NCBI GenBank assembly: GCA_032716605.1
Contig: JAVRFV010002311.1
Span: 2,676,492-2,740,491, forward strand
DNA from: Paralithodes platypus
Taxonomy: Eukaryota > Arthropoda > Malacostraca > Decapoda > Lithodidae
DNA: 64,000 bases
Reading direction: 5' to 3'
The translations under genes were made by a program, and so were the position numbers. The notes under the pieces are model-generated. The model was not told the DNA's origin and made no database searches. It worked only from the letters and a program-made list of their open reading frames with translations. Shown here one piece after another: positions 42,580 to 53,228 of the stretch (position 1 is its first letter; each line of letters begins with the position of its first letter).

Positions 42580-43769
42580 TAGATCAGATTTTTACCCTGA
42601 ATTGTGTTGTGGAGAAGTATCTGGAGAAGAAACAAAAGGTGTATGTTGCCTTTATGGACTTGGAGAAGGCCTATGACAGAGTGGATAGAGAAGGTTTGTG
42701 GAAAGTACTTAGAATATACGGAGTAGAGGGCAAGTTGCTGAAAGCAGTGAAGAGCATGTATGAGGGTGCAAAGGCGGCAGCACGTGTGGAGAGTGAGCAG
42801 AGCGAGTTCTTTGACCTGAATGTTGGTTTGAAACAGGGGTGTGTGATGTCCCCGTGGTTGTTTACTGTATATATGGATGGAGTCATGAAAGAAATACTAT
42901 CAAGAGCAGTGGATGTTGGTGTATCGCTGAAAAGGGAGGGAATTGAGTGGAAGCTACCTATACTGCTGTTTGCGGATGATACAGTTCTGATGAGTGATAA
43001 TGAATGGGAGTTGCAGGGTCTGGTAAATGAGTTTGGAACAGTGTGCGAAAAACGGAATTTGAAGGTAAATACGGGGAAGAGCAAGGTTATGGTCTTCGAA
43101 AGGGGTGAAGTCACAGAGTGTGAGGTGAAGCTGAACGGTCAGGCTATGGAGATCGTCAACTCTTTTAAGTATCTGGGCAGTGTGTTGAGTAAAGATGGGA
43201 CTATGGATGAAGAGGTGCGGGAGAGGGTACAACAGGGGAAGAGGGTTGTAGGAACGCTAAAAGCATAACAAGAAATAGGGTGGTCAGTATGGAAGTGAAG
43301 AAGTCCTTGCATGACAGTGTGGTAATCCCGACACTGACTTACGGAAGCGAAGCATGGACGTTGGTTGAGAGACTCAGACCAAGAGTGAGAGCAGTGGAAA
43401 TGAATTACTTAAGGAGTGCGTGCGGAGTTACATGGAGGGATAGACAGACTAATGAGGAAGTAAGAAGGAGGTGTGGTGTGGAGGTAGATGTGCTGGAAAG
43501 TGTGAAAAGGAACAACTTGAGATGGTTCGGCCATATGGAACGTATGGAAAGCGAGAGAATGACTAAGAGGGTGTACGAGAGCGAGGTGGAGGGACAGAGG
43601 GGGAGAGGTAGACCGAATATGAGGTGAAAGGATGGAGTGAGGAACTACATGAACGAAGGCGGTGCTGGTTGGGGGGAGGGGCGTCGACTGACTGGGGACA
43701 GAGGTGCATGGGGGCGGTTCGTTCGTGGCCACCCCTTCGGGGATCGCGGCGTCAGGCAATAGATAGATA
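42580..43769 (+). mobile_element. LINE-A copy 3, 14-bp target duplication, mutated ORF
   Basis: GAACTCTTTATGTG flanks the insertion at 42566-42579 and 43770-43783. The frame matches copy 2 up to VVGTLKA (43262), where one base is missing compared with copy 2 (AAAGCATAAC against AAAGCAGTAAC), giving a frameshift. A second lesion changes the Trp codon after RPNMR to TGA (43626). The catalytic FADD is intact. It ends GGCGTCAGGCAATAG plus (ATAG)n. Confidence 0.92.
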
Positions 43770-43783
43770 GAACTCTTTATGTG

Positions 43784-44157
43784 CTAGCCTAATATTATTA
43801 GAACAATGAGAGTTTGCAAATGATGACCGCTTAGAGTAGCGAGACATTCGAGTTTTGCGGACTTTTTGACAGTCTGCCTGTCAGTCCCCAGGCCAATCGA
43901 GGGATTTTTTTGGTTAGGCAGCCAAACTGGTATGAATTTTGAAATTTTCTCCATTTTGGTAGGCCTAGCCTAGCCTATGACTAAAAAGATTTGACCTATA
44001 GCACAGCCTACTCACAGCACCATCAATAGCCACTTTTAAGTTTTAGGCTAGGTATTTGTGAACTGATAATGCCTTACCCTAGTATTTTTTTGTACTCATT
44101 TTTCATCCACTCAGTCAGTAGGCCTATTTCAATTTAAAGACCTGCATTAAATGAAGT
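43784..44157. other. No gene recognised
   Basis: Short non-repetitive spacer with GGCCTAGCCTAG motifs. Confidence 0.35.
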
Positions 44158-44574
44158 GTATTCTGCCGAAAACTAGGCGAAAATAGCTAATGAGACCAGA
44201 ACGGCCCCGTACGTGGTCTGGTTCACCCCGCAGTGGTGCAAGTGAAACGTGGGAAACCCGCTATTGTCTTCGTATTGAAAATCCTGAGAGCGAAACCCCC
44301 ACGCCCAACGAGATCCCCGGTCCCATTTCCATCCCCGATTTGGTCTCTCTCTCTCCCAAATTCATTCCACATATATACATCGTGATTACGTCAGCCCTGT
44401 TATATATAACAATCATCATAGTCCCCCCCAATTCTAACAATTATATGTCTCTAACCTCCCGTTGTTTATCCACTAACTTATATATATTCAACATTCCTAA
44501 TAACCAGACCTTATACGGGGCCCGTTCTGGTCTCATTTTGAAGCTATATTCGCCTAGTTTTTTCGACAGAATAC
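44158..44574. repeat. MITE with about 50-bp terminal inverted repeats
   Basis: GTATTCTGCCGAAAACTAGG and AATGAGACCAGAACGG at the left are inverted at the right as CCGTTCTGGTCTCATT and CCTAGTTTTTTCGACAGAATAC. About 417 bp. A 147-codon frame overlaps it, but the frame crosses the right repeat and has no recognisable domain. Confidence 0.75.
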
Positions 44575-45089
44575 AGATGATTGATCAAAATACGCTATCG
44601 AGAGAGTATTCTTCTGATCACATTGCTTTATGATACGTACTACTAACTAACAATGTAAATGGACTTTCTTAAGCATAGCCTTTATGGAATTTTGTCGAGA
44701 TGCTGCCAGCAAAATTGTAAGTTGCTTTATTTTCCTTTTAACTTTTTTTTTATGCATAAATTAATCCCTTGAGGATGACATGACTAGGCTATGGTTTTGT
44801 GGAAAACCCTTGAAAACCCGAGCTAAGTTTTTTTGGCCCATAATACATATTTTTTCCGGTTTCCTACACCTTTTTTCTGGTCAGTATTGACGCTTATTTA
44901 TAATTCCCGGGGGGCCCCCCCTTCCACGAACGCAACAGAGTTTTTGTCTTTAATATTTCGTCTCATATAAATAAAAGTGCTTTTTTAGTGTTTCGTACAC
45001 CAGAAAAGGGTGTAAGCTCCCCTATTTTAAATATGTTGCATTGTATTCGGATGAGTATTAGATGATTTTGTTCAGCTTTGGAAGGCTAA
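44575..45089. other. No gene recognised
   Basis: GACTTTCTTAAGCATAGCC...GCTGCCAGCA at 44660-44710 recurs near 45915-45965 and in part near 47440-47475. No coding content. Confidence 0.4.
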
Positions 45090-45530
45090 CTGGCATAGGA
45101 TGAGGGAAATATGGATTTAGGGATAGAGTTCCTGAGCTCAGCTGTTGAATAGAAGGTAATTTCACTCTTGGGTTGGAGAGTTTATGACTAGGCCTATTAT
45201 TATTATAATTCACGGGAACCCCCTCAACCCACGGCCTATATAGACCCTCTAACGGTGGGGGGTGAGGAGGGGCAGATCCCGTCCTGTATCTAATACCGGT
45301 ACCCAAGTAAAATAATGTCATAGGGGTGAGGGGGATCATGACGACCGTAGTACTTCAATCTTTCTTCTATTCAACAGCTGAGCTCCATATTTCCCCCATC
45401 ATATGACTTAAAAATTGCTTCTTCTGTGTCCAGACATTTTTGGCTTGAGCCTTGATTGTGGCCCTGTCATTCTTTCAACTCTGAGAGACACTCGTCTATG
45501 ACTTAAATTGCTTCAAACAGTGAGTGTGTC
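45090..45530. mobile_element. Pair of decayed LINE-D 3' ends in opposite orientations
   Basis: At 45095-45185 the minus strand carries CAGCTGAGCTCAGG and AACCCAAGAGTGAAA. At 45355-45530 the plus strand carries TTTCTTCTATTCAACAGCTG, ATGACTTAAAAATTGCTTC, CAGACATTTTTGGCTTGAG and GGCCCTGTCATTCTTTCAAC. A fragment TATGACTTAAATTGCTTCAA is repeated again at 45498. Confidence 0.6.
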
Positions 45531-46104
45531 CAGATAAACCTCCGAGTAACACGGAGCGGCGGCGGCAGACAAGAATTGCCATCATGTTCCCGCGTCTATT
45601 TTGACTGCCTGTGAGCTGTAACATGAAGCAAGTAAGTTGATCGCACATACTGTATTTCGAGTTTGATTAGTTCCTTTTGCTATTCTTGTGTTGTCCCAGT
45701 TTTTTGGTTTGTTTGTTTTGCAAGTTTTTTTATAATAGGCCTAGGCCTAGGCCGAGTTAAAAAAAATCCACATTGGAGGCATTTTCTGCCATGGATAGGC
45801 TAATGAAATGAAGTTGAATAATTTATAGGCTACCTATACCTAAGCTTTTATTATACCAAACTGGAGGAAATGAATAGAAAGAAATAAGGATAGGCTAACA
45901 ATGTAAAATAAGTCAATGGAACTTTCTTAAGCATAGACCTACGGAATTTTGCTGAGACGCTGCCAGCATCTAGAGAGAGAGAGAATGTGAGTGAATGAGT
46001 AAAAAGTTTTCCATAATTAACAAAAACTAGACTAGTCTGTAGACAAATTACTGTATAGCCTAGGCCTAGTTGTGATGATTATAAATGTACTCACCAGGAA
46101 TAGA
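45531..46104. other. Repeat mosaic, no gene recognised
   Basis: It includes an inverted copy of the AAACCAAAACTGGGACA short repeat (45690-45735), AGGCCTAGGCCTAGGC, and the TTTCTTAAGCATAG...GCTGCCAGCA unit. Confidence 0.45.
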
Positions 46105-46240
46105 TGAGTATCTGGAGAAGAAACAAAAGGTGTATGAGTAGCCTAGATAAGAGAATTTGTGGAAAGTACTTAGAATTATACGAAGGCAAGTTGCTGAAAG
46201 GAGTGAGTGAAGAGCATGTATAGGGTGGGTGCAAAAGGCT
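46105..46240 (+). mobile_element. Internal LINE-A fragment, decayed
   Basis: GTATCTGGAGAAGAAACAAA, AGGTGTATG, TTTGTGGAAAGTACTTAGAA, GGCAAGTTGCTGAAAG and GAAGAGCATGTAT match the start of the LINE-A 3' half (42610-42760), with deletions and no open frame. No tail follows, so it is an internal piece. Confidence 0.75.
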
Positions 46241-46394
46241 GGAGTGTCTGGATGGACTAGGCCTTAGCCCCCATCAGTCCAGAGTAGCTTATATATAATA
46301 TATGGGTTCAATGTTATTTTAATACCACGAATTTAGTTGATATATTTGAAGATAAATATTGAATCTATATGCTAGGCTATAAATATAATAAGAA

Positions 46395-46620
46395 AATTTG
46401 TTTTAACCCTCGGCAAAACCTAATAAAAAAGTATGGTACTAACATTTATTTTTCGTAACAAGGTTGTCAATACGGTACTTCCAGTTATCGATAGCTCTAA
46501 AGATCATATGAAAATGTGTTAAACCCCCGGAAAAACTTAATATAAAAGTATGGTATCAAATTTTAATTTTCGTAACAAGGTTGTCAATACGGTACTTTCC
46601 CGTTATCAATGTACAATCAA
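46395..46620. repeat. Diverged tandem repeat, about 120-bp unit x2
   Basis: AAAGTATGGTA(C/T)...TTTTCGTAACAAGGTTGTCA, then ATACGGTACTT and GTTATC(G/A)AT occur twice (starts near 46400 and 46518). Non-coding. Confidence 0.75.
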
Positions 46621-47900
46621 AGCCGAAGATTGCAGAGTAAACACCGTAGACTTCATCGACTTCTTTCACCTTCGTATAATCGACAGCCAATTTTTTTTTT
46701 TTTTTTACTAAGGGATTAGTACTCAACCAGCGGGGGTGTTGGGGCAGCAGCCCCCACCCATAAAACTAGGTTAGGTTAGGTAAGGTTGTTAGGTTAGGCT
46801 AATGTCTTTCCAAATCACTATCGGGGGCGTGTCTCAACATCGATCAATAGGCCTAATGGGGAAAATAGGTTTTCCCGAGATTTCTAATTAATTGCAAACA
46901 CTATATATTGATGCAAATGAACAATTTCTTTTATAAAAAACACTGAAAATTCGTGGTATTAAAATAATATTTTTCCAATATATGTTTAGGCTATATTATA
47001 ATATATGCCTATAGATGTAATAATAACAGTAATTATTAAAAAAGACTGACTAACTAGGCCTTAAAATTACATGTGTTAACTAGCTGGAGGACCCCACAAC
47101 GCAGACACGCAGACTGGAGACTCGGCAGATGTAAACAAACAAAAGGCGTCATTAAAAATATTATTTTTAATAACAATATAATATAGGCTATACCCAATTT
47201 TTCACAGGCATAAATAAATACTTCTTTCTTCTTTTTCCTAGGTTATCACGATTTCTTATGATTCTACATGTTTTTACATACATGGCTACACACTCACTAC
47301 ACAGTATTAATCACATAGTTACCCATAATATTAATCCGTTTTCTTAATTTACTTAAAGGTTCTCGCTGGTTTTCTTTTATTAATTTGGTGGGGAAACTGA
47401 AGGAAATGGATAGAATATAAGGAAGCTAGCTAACGATGTAAATATAGTCAATGGTTGGTTTTCTTTTAAGCATAGGATGGCATGTTTGTTCTTAAAGGTT
47501 TCTTGTAAGATTTGTGTGTTAGTAGTCTGTAGACAAATACTGTAGTTATTATAAGTGTATTATTATAAATGTATGTTTACTCCTTGTGTGACTGGGTTAA
47601 AACTTGAGAATTAAACGACCTTCTAAAATCCAGTCAGATAAGACCCTACACAATATGGTTTTAACCCAATCAGATTGAAGATGTGAGAAATATGAGATGT
47701 GTATATCAAGAAAATAAAATTCAAAGTATGACTTAAGTTTAATAACACTATAAATAAAAAATAACAAGGGTTTTGCTTTTACATTCTTGACTTTGGGATT
47801 GTAAATGATGGAAACTGACTGAAGATATTCAGTATACCTGTTCAATAAGCTGTTAAACTTCTGACTCTGTTCAGATGCTTAGACAGGTGAACCTAGAATA
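46621..47900. other. Repeat mosaic, no gene recognised
   Basis: It includes the TTGATGCAAATGAACAATTT unit (46908-46965, inverse of 26315), TAGGTTAGGTTAGG-type sequence (46768-46800), and blocks shared with 28600-28650 and 29420-29468. Short frames are not convincing. Confidence 0.45.
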
Positions 47901-47906
47901 GAGGAC

Positions 47907-47908
<2 letters not shown>

Positions 47909-47941
<33 letters not shown>
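47909..47941. repeat. (AAT)n microsatellite
   Basis: About eleven uninterrupted TAA/AAT units. Confidence 0.9.
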
Positions 47942-48089
47942 GTTCTAAAAGCTAGCGCATGCTAAGCTAGCTAAGGATAGCTCAATAAGGTCGATTAGGC
48001 GTATTTCCATTGGGGTCCTGTACTACTACCCCATCCCTTTGCTCATGAGGGATGGTAACGACTCAATGCTTGTGAAAAATCTTTAATGC

Positions 48090-48168
48090 GCCAAGCGTGG
48101 GCGCGAACCCGGGCCTTCTGGGTGGAAGTCCGAGACGCTAGTCACTACACCAAGCGAGCCGCTAACAT
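48090..48168 (-). mobile_element. tRNA-like SINE head
   Basis: The minus strand shows GCTTGGTGTAGTGACTAGCG (box A) and CCCGGGTTCGCGCCCACG (box B) with tRNA spacing and an anticodon-arm-like stretch. The acceptor arms do not pair. Confidence 0.55.
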
Positions 48169-48271
48169 TAAGACTTTCTCTTCCTCTACCCCACAACTTG
48201 GGCTCAAAGTTGAGTGAGTTAAGACACACTATCTGGTCCGAGGGAGGTCTTTTTGAATCTCCCCTGTTTTG

Positions 48272-50353
48272 ATAAAAGAGCCCTGGGAAGCATTCACAAA
48301 TGAGACAGAACAACACTTCACAACTAGTTAACTGTTTAGAACATTCACTAACATCAACAATGCTGTACACATACTCAATAAAACTATCCAAAACGCTGAC
48401 AAGAAACACATTCCAAGAAACAGAAAAAGACACAACCCCAACTTCACACCAGAAATTCAAAACCTCATCAGACAAGGCAACATACTGAAACACTCCCCAG
48501 CACCCCACACACAAGACATCACACAACAAATTCAAGCACTCAACACCCAAACTAACAACAAAATACAAGAACAACAAAAACTAAATTGGAATTCCTACAA
48601 ACACTTGATCACAAAATAAACCCCAAAAAACTCTACAAAACACTAAACAGCATCACACTTTCCAACAGCAACACAACACAATCACATGCTGCAATCACAA
48701 CATGTAAACAACAAGCAAACACTCTCATCAATCATTTCTCACATGTCAGCTACCGTCACAAAGACGACCGACGTGTCATCCGACGTAAGAGACAATTCCC
48801 CACAGACCCTGACTATAACCTTCACCAATCACCAGACAAAGCATATCATCAACAATCTCAAGCACTCACCGTGCCTGTGGCCTAGACAACATAAGCAACA
48901 TACACCTCAGGGCGGGTGCCCGACCCTGAAAGGGGTTGAAATAGGGGAGCTATCCCCCCGCCAAAGGCGGCTTTCTAGGGCGTTTCCTAGCTGATGCTGA
49001 GAGGATTGAGTTCTAGTCATGTGGTGATGGGCTGGTCTATCAGAGTGAGAACTGAGCGATCTCTGCCATACCCATAGCTTACTCTGACTGTTCCTTTAAC
49101 TTATATATTTTCTAGATCTCAAGTGACGGCGTCTTTTCCGTGGATTGACCTCCCAATCTACCAAGATTGGAAGCTAAAGCGTCACATTTTTCCCTTGCCC
49201 CTCAACTTTCTCTTCATAATTGCTGAGGGGCACAGGGCCCTGGGTGGGGCTTTGGTTTCCCGGGCGTTTCCGCACCCTCCTGAGCTCCCCGCCATGGAGT
49301 GGCTTCGGTCACCCAGGCTTTATTGTGGTCGGCAGGGAGGGTTCTGTGAGGGCGCTCGGTTATGGCCTTGGAATTGCTCGGGGCCTTGGGGCTGTTCGGC
49401 CAGGCAGCTTGGGGAACAACAACATACACCTCAGACCACAAGGCATACAAGCACTCACTAACATATCAAACTACAGCTATTCACACAACACAATACCAGA
49501 CATTTGGAGTTTCATCATCACATTCCCCATACCCAACAAAGACCCCACGCTCCTCACACCGCCCCATCACACTCCTTTGCTCCCCCTCCAAAGTCATGGA
49601 ACGCCTAGTATTGCAACTAATTACATTTTAGGCACCACACAGATCACAGCCACACTCGACATTAGTAAAGCCTTCGATGCCATCCCCCGCCACAACTTAA
49701 CAAACAAAATCTTCAACACAAAAAGGTGGCACCCTTTTGCCGGTCAGTCATCTAAAATCAGAAACTTTCCAAACGGAGTCCCACAAGGATCCGTCCTATC
49801 GCCCGCACTCTTCAAATCTGTACATGCACGATATAGTTTAACTACACCCAATACGCCCCAAATAAACTTAGCTTCCTATGCAGATGACATAACACTCACA
49901 TGCACACACCATGACCCAAAAAGAGCAACAGATCTCCTTCAACCTATCTCAACACACTACATGGCTGGTGCACTACAAACAGACTTAATCTAGCCCCAGC
50001 CAAATCCACCGCAACCCTGCTCACAAGCTGGACAGGAGAACACGAATACATCCCTCAACTCACCATAAACAACACACCCCTAACACATACACACACACCC
50101 AAAATCCTAGGAGTAACATATGATACTCATATGACATTCAAACAGCACACCACAAACATTAAAAAGAAACTGACACCCAGACTTAACGCCCTCAGGTCAA
50201 GTACTTGCTCACACAAAATTTGGACACAACAAAGAAACTACCACCACAGTATATAAACAATACAAAAAATCAGTGATGGAATACGCAAGCCCAGCCTGGA
50301 ACGCATCATAAGACCTTACAGACTATTCAAAACAAAGCCCTGAAGATCATTAC
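48272..50353 (+). mobile_element. LINE-C copy 2, 5' portion (continues at 53574)
   Basis: It starts after the EN domain (WEAFTNETEQHFTT region) and runs through the linker and RT: LDISKAFDAIPRHNLTNKIF, NGVPQGSVLSPALF, ASYADDITLTC, KILGVTYDTHMTFKQHT. It has several frameshifts and deletions, including the HGFRPLHS block and the KRWLANFLAGR block. It is interrupted by SINE-C (48911-49420) and by the 3.2-kb nuclease element at 50354. Confidence 0.85.
48911..49420 (+). mobile_element. SINE-C full-length, 14-bp target duplication
   Basis: AACATACACCTCAG is repeated at 48897-48910 and 49421-49434, inside LINE-C copy 2. The element is 510 bp: it starts GGCGGGTGCCCGACCCTGAA and ends GGCCAGGCAGCTTGGGGAAC plus AAC. 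Removing it rejoins the LINE-C sequence seen undisturbed in copy 3 (near 56020). Confidence 0.92.
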
Positions 50354-50689
50354 TAGACCAGTCAAAGTAGGGCTGGACTTAGAACAAATTGTAATAGAAG
50401 GTTTTTTGGCTTTAACTTGTTTATTAGGTCCCTCTGATGAACATATAAAAAGTCTCCAACTTTTGGACACCGGGAAAGTGGTTAATTTGCATAAATTCAA
50501 GATGGCCGCCGTCCAAAGCTTCAATTTACAGATAACTTTTTTCTGGTTGCTCCTAGACCCTATAAATGTATTACAAACAACGTTTTTTGGCTTTAACTTG
50601 TTTATTAGGTCCCTCTGATGAACATATAAAAAGTCTCCAACTTTTGGACACCTGGAAAGTGGTTAATTTACAGCCAAAAAACCTTACAG
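50354..50689. repeat. Left terminal inverted repeat with internal tandem duplication
   Basis: It contains two units of GGCTTTAACTTGTTTATTAG...CAACTTTTGGACACC with a ~180-bp period (starts near 50408 and 50590). GCAATTTGTTCTAGGTCAAG at 50707-50726 is an inverted copy of the outer end (50373-50395), so 50354-50745 folds back on itself. CAAGATGGCCGCC at 50499 resembles a YY1-type site. Confidence 0.85.
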
Positions 50690-50769
50690 CCAAAAAACCT
50701 TCTATTGCAATTTGTTCTAGGTCAAGCCCTACCTTTACTGCACATTATTGTCTATTACATTTTGCCTAG

Positions 50770-53082
50770 GCCTATACTAATCCCATCATCTTGTTTCTTG
50801 TTTCATGCAAGGACTTCCAGGAGGCTGCAGATCTTTTGGATAAGCTGTTGCGTGAAGACGTTTCACCGGATGAAGTCTGCAGTAAAGACGTTTTCAACAG
50901 AATTTCTGAAAAACTTAAAGCTGAGAAGAGCTCCTTAGCAGAGCATAAGATGGGAAAGCTATGGATTCAATACATGGACATGATTGACCTGCTGCGTCGC
51001 TTCCTGAGGGCACTGAGAATGGGCGATTTCCTACTGTACCTCGGAACACTCCAGGAGATGTTGCCGTACTTTGCAGCGTGTGGTCATAACAATTATGCCA
51101 AGTCAGCCCATGTGTACATTCAAGACATGATTGAACTTGAGCAGCTCAACCCAGACATGTTCTGTCAATTGAACTCCGGTCTATTTGTGATCCGCCGAAG
51201 TGATCGGCTGTGGGCAGGACTGCCAAGCGACTTGGTTATAGAGCAGGTTTTGATGCGCTCTTTGAAAACGAATGGTGGATTGACACGTGGTAGGGGCATG
51301 GAGGAAACGCAACGCCTGCGCTGGTTACTTGCTATGCCAGCCTGCGCTGAGGTGAGTGAAGTTATGCAAGAACTGACAGGGAAGCATTTCCACACCTCTG
51401 AGCAGCACAAAGAAATGACTGAAGCAAGGCGTGAACGAGATAGGAAGGACACAGAGAAGGTTCTCGCATTCTTCAAGGATTATGATCCATTTCAAGAATC
51501 AAATGAACTCAGGAATATTGCCAACGGTGTGACAGGACCAGCCTCGGCCAATCCTCATTTACTGTATGAGGTTGGTATGAACATTGTGCAGAAGATGGAA
51601 GGTAGCAATGCTTTTGACTTTTCATTTAGGAAGAAAGATCAAGTTGAGTCGTTGGGTGCAAAGGTTACAATCAGTGCTGAAAAAGTACCAATCGACCCAC
51701 AGCTCCTTTTCCAGAGGCTCCTCATCTTTGCTAATAACAGGGACTTAGGTGTTGAAGAGGTCTTTGCGTATGAGTTGTCTAGCTACCCTACTGCTCTGTT
51801 CGATAAGTGGGGGAGGCTCAGGGAAGCCAATAAACCACAGCTAGGAGATGAGATAGCTGCTGTTGTTCCCAAGTCGTCATTGGAATCATTTGAGGAAGAA
51901 AGGACTGTGACCCATGTTCTGGATGGTGGTTCCTTATTGCAAAGGATTCCATGGAAGAAGGGTGACACATTTGAGGACATTGCAAGCATGTACATGAAGC
52001 ATGTTTCCAAAAACTTTCTCAACCCGGTGGTTGTATTCGACGGTTATAAATCAGGACCTACTACCAAGGACATGACACACAATCGACGATCAAAAGGAGT
52101 CTTTGGTCAAAAGGTGATGTTCACTCCAACCATGCCCCTTCGGTCAAAAAAGGAAAACTTCTTGTCAAACTCGGACAATAAGCAAAACTTCATTGACTTA
52201 TTGTGTGAAACATTCAAGGCAAATGGAATTGACTGTGTCAATGCGCCAGCAGATGCAGATGTCATGATTGCGAAGAAGGGAATTGAGCATGCAAGGGAAA
52301 CCGTGACATATGTGATAGGTGAGGACACAGACTTGTTGGTGCTGTTGTGTCATTATGCGGAACGAGGGATGAATGATTTGTACTTCAAGTCGAGCAAGGA
52401 AGGTGGGAAATGTTGGCATATTAACTCAGTAGCAGAAGCTCTCGGTGAAAGCATCTGTCGTGTCCTGCCAGTTGTCCATGCACTCTGTGGATGTGACACA
52501 ACCTCACGACTGTATGGTATTGGTAAAGGGGCTGCCTTGAGGAAAGTGAGGGAAGACAACGGTTTCTTGAAATGTATAGAAGCATTCTGTTGCCAAAGTG
52601 GAAGTAAAGACGCGATATCATCAGCTGGTGAAAAGGCCTTGGTTTATTTGTACGGGGGAAAAGGAAATGACACCCTTGACGGACTGCGAAAGACAAAGTT
52701 TTGCAACAAGGTGGCAAAAAGTTCAACTACCGTTGAAGTTCACAGCCTTCCCCCAACAACCGATGCAGCCAAATACCACTCGTTCCGAGTTTATTGTCAG
52801 GTCTAGGAATGGATGGGGAACTGTGTGGACCCCGAGAAATGGGGCTGGTGTCTGCGGAAGGGACAGCTTGAACCGAAGACGATGGATTCGCCAGTGGCTC
52901 CTGATTCACTACTGAAATTGGTCAGATGTCAGTGTAAGGGCAACTGTGACACTCAACGCTGTAGTTGCAAACGGAATGAGCTTGAATGTTCCAGTGCATG
53001 TGGTCAATGTAAAGGACTCTGTCAAAATAGCAACTTTGATGCAAGCACCGATGATCCAAGTGAATACGAACTCCTATCATGA
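50770..53082 (+). pseudogene. FEN1/XPG-like nuclease with CXC domain, one in-frame TAG
   Basis: An open frame of about 671 codons counted from a TTG at 50791. Its first ATG is at 50950, and TTTCATGCAAG before GACTTCCAG looks like a splice acceptor, so 5' exons may be missing. Residues 54-200 hold a conserved-looking block (LWIQYMDMIDLL, VIRRSDRLWAGLPSDLVIEQ, GGLTRGRGM). Residues 375-590 form a flap-nuclease fold: D378 (VLDGG), D417 (VFDGY), D488/D490 (PADAD), D512/D514 (GEDTD), D569 (GCDTT), then GIG 576-578. This spacing closely follows FEN1. TAG at 52804-52806 is followed in the same frame by EWMGN... and a nine-cysteine CXC cluster (52925-53035), like tesmin/TSO1 zinc domains. The stop at 53080-53082 is the natural end. 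Function as a transposition enzyme is inference. Confidence 0.8.
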
Positions 53083-53228
53083 ATTACATAATTGGCTCTG
53101 AATGACGTCATACTACGTCATGTTTTTTTTTTTTTTTTTTTTATAAAAAAGAGGGACAACAGGTCAAAAAACCCATACAAGCACAAAGTGCCTGTGTCAC
53201 CCCTTGTGAAAGAGACAGTTCAGCCTGT
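53083..53228. other. Non-coding 3' flank of the nuclease gene
   Basis: It contains the palindrome TGACGTCA (53103-53110), a near-copy TACGTCATG, and a T-run at 53124-53142. Confidence 0.6.

Noticed and set aside
44190..44633. 147-codon gene
   Set aside because: It overlaps the inverted repeats of a MITE, with no domain or splice sites.
48090..48168. Functional tRNA gene on the minus strand
   Set aside because: The 5' and 3' ends do not form an acceptor stem.
50406..50618. Pair of identical ~70-codon frames at both ends of the nuclease element
   Set aside because: They fall entirely in the terminal inverted repeats, and identity is explained by repeat symmetry.
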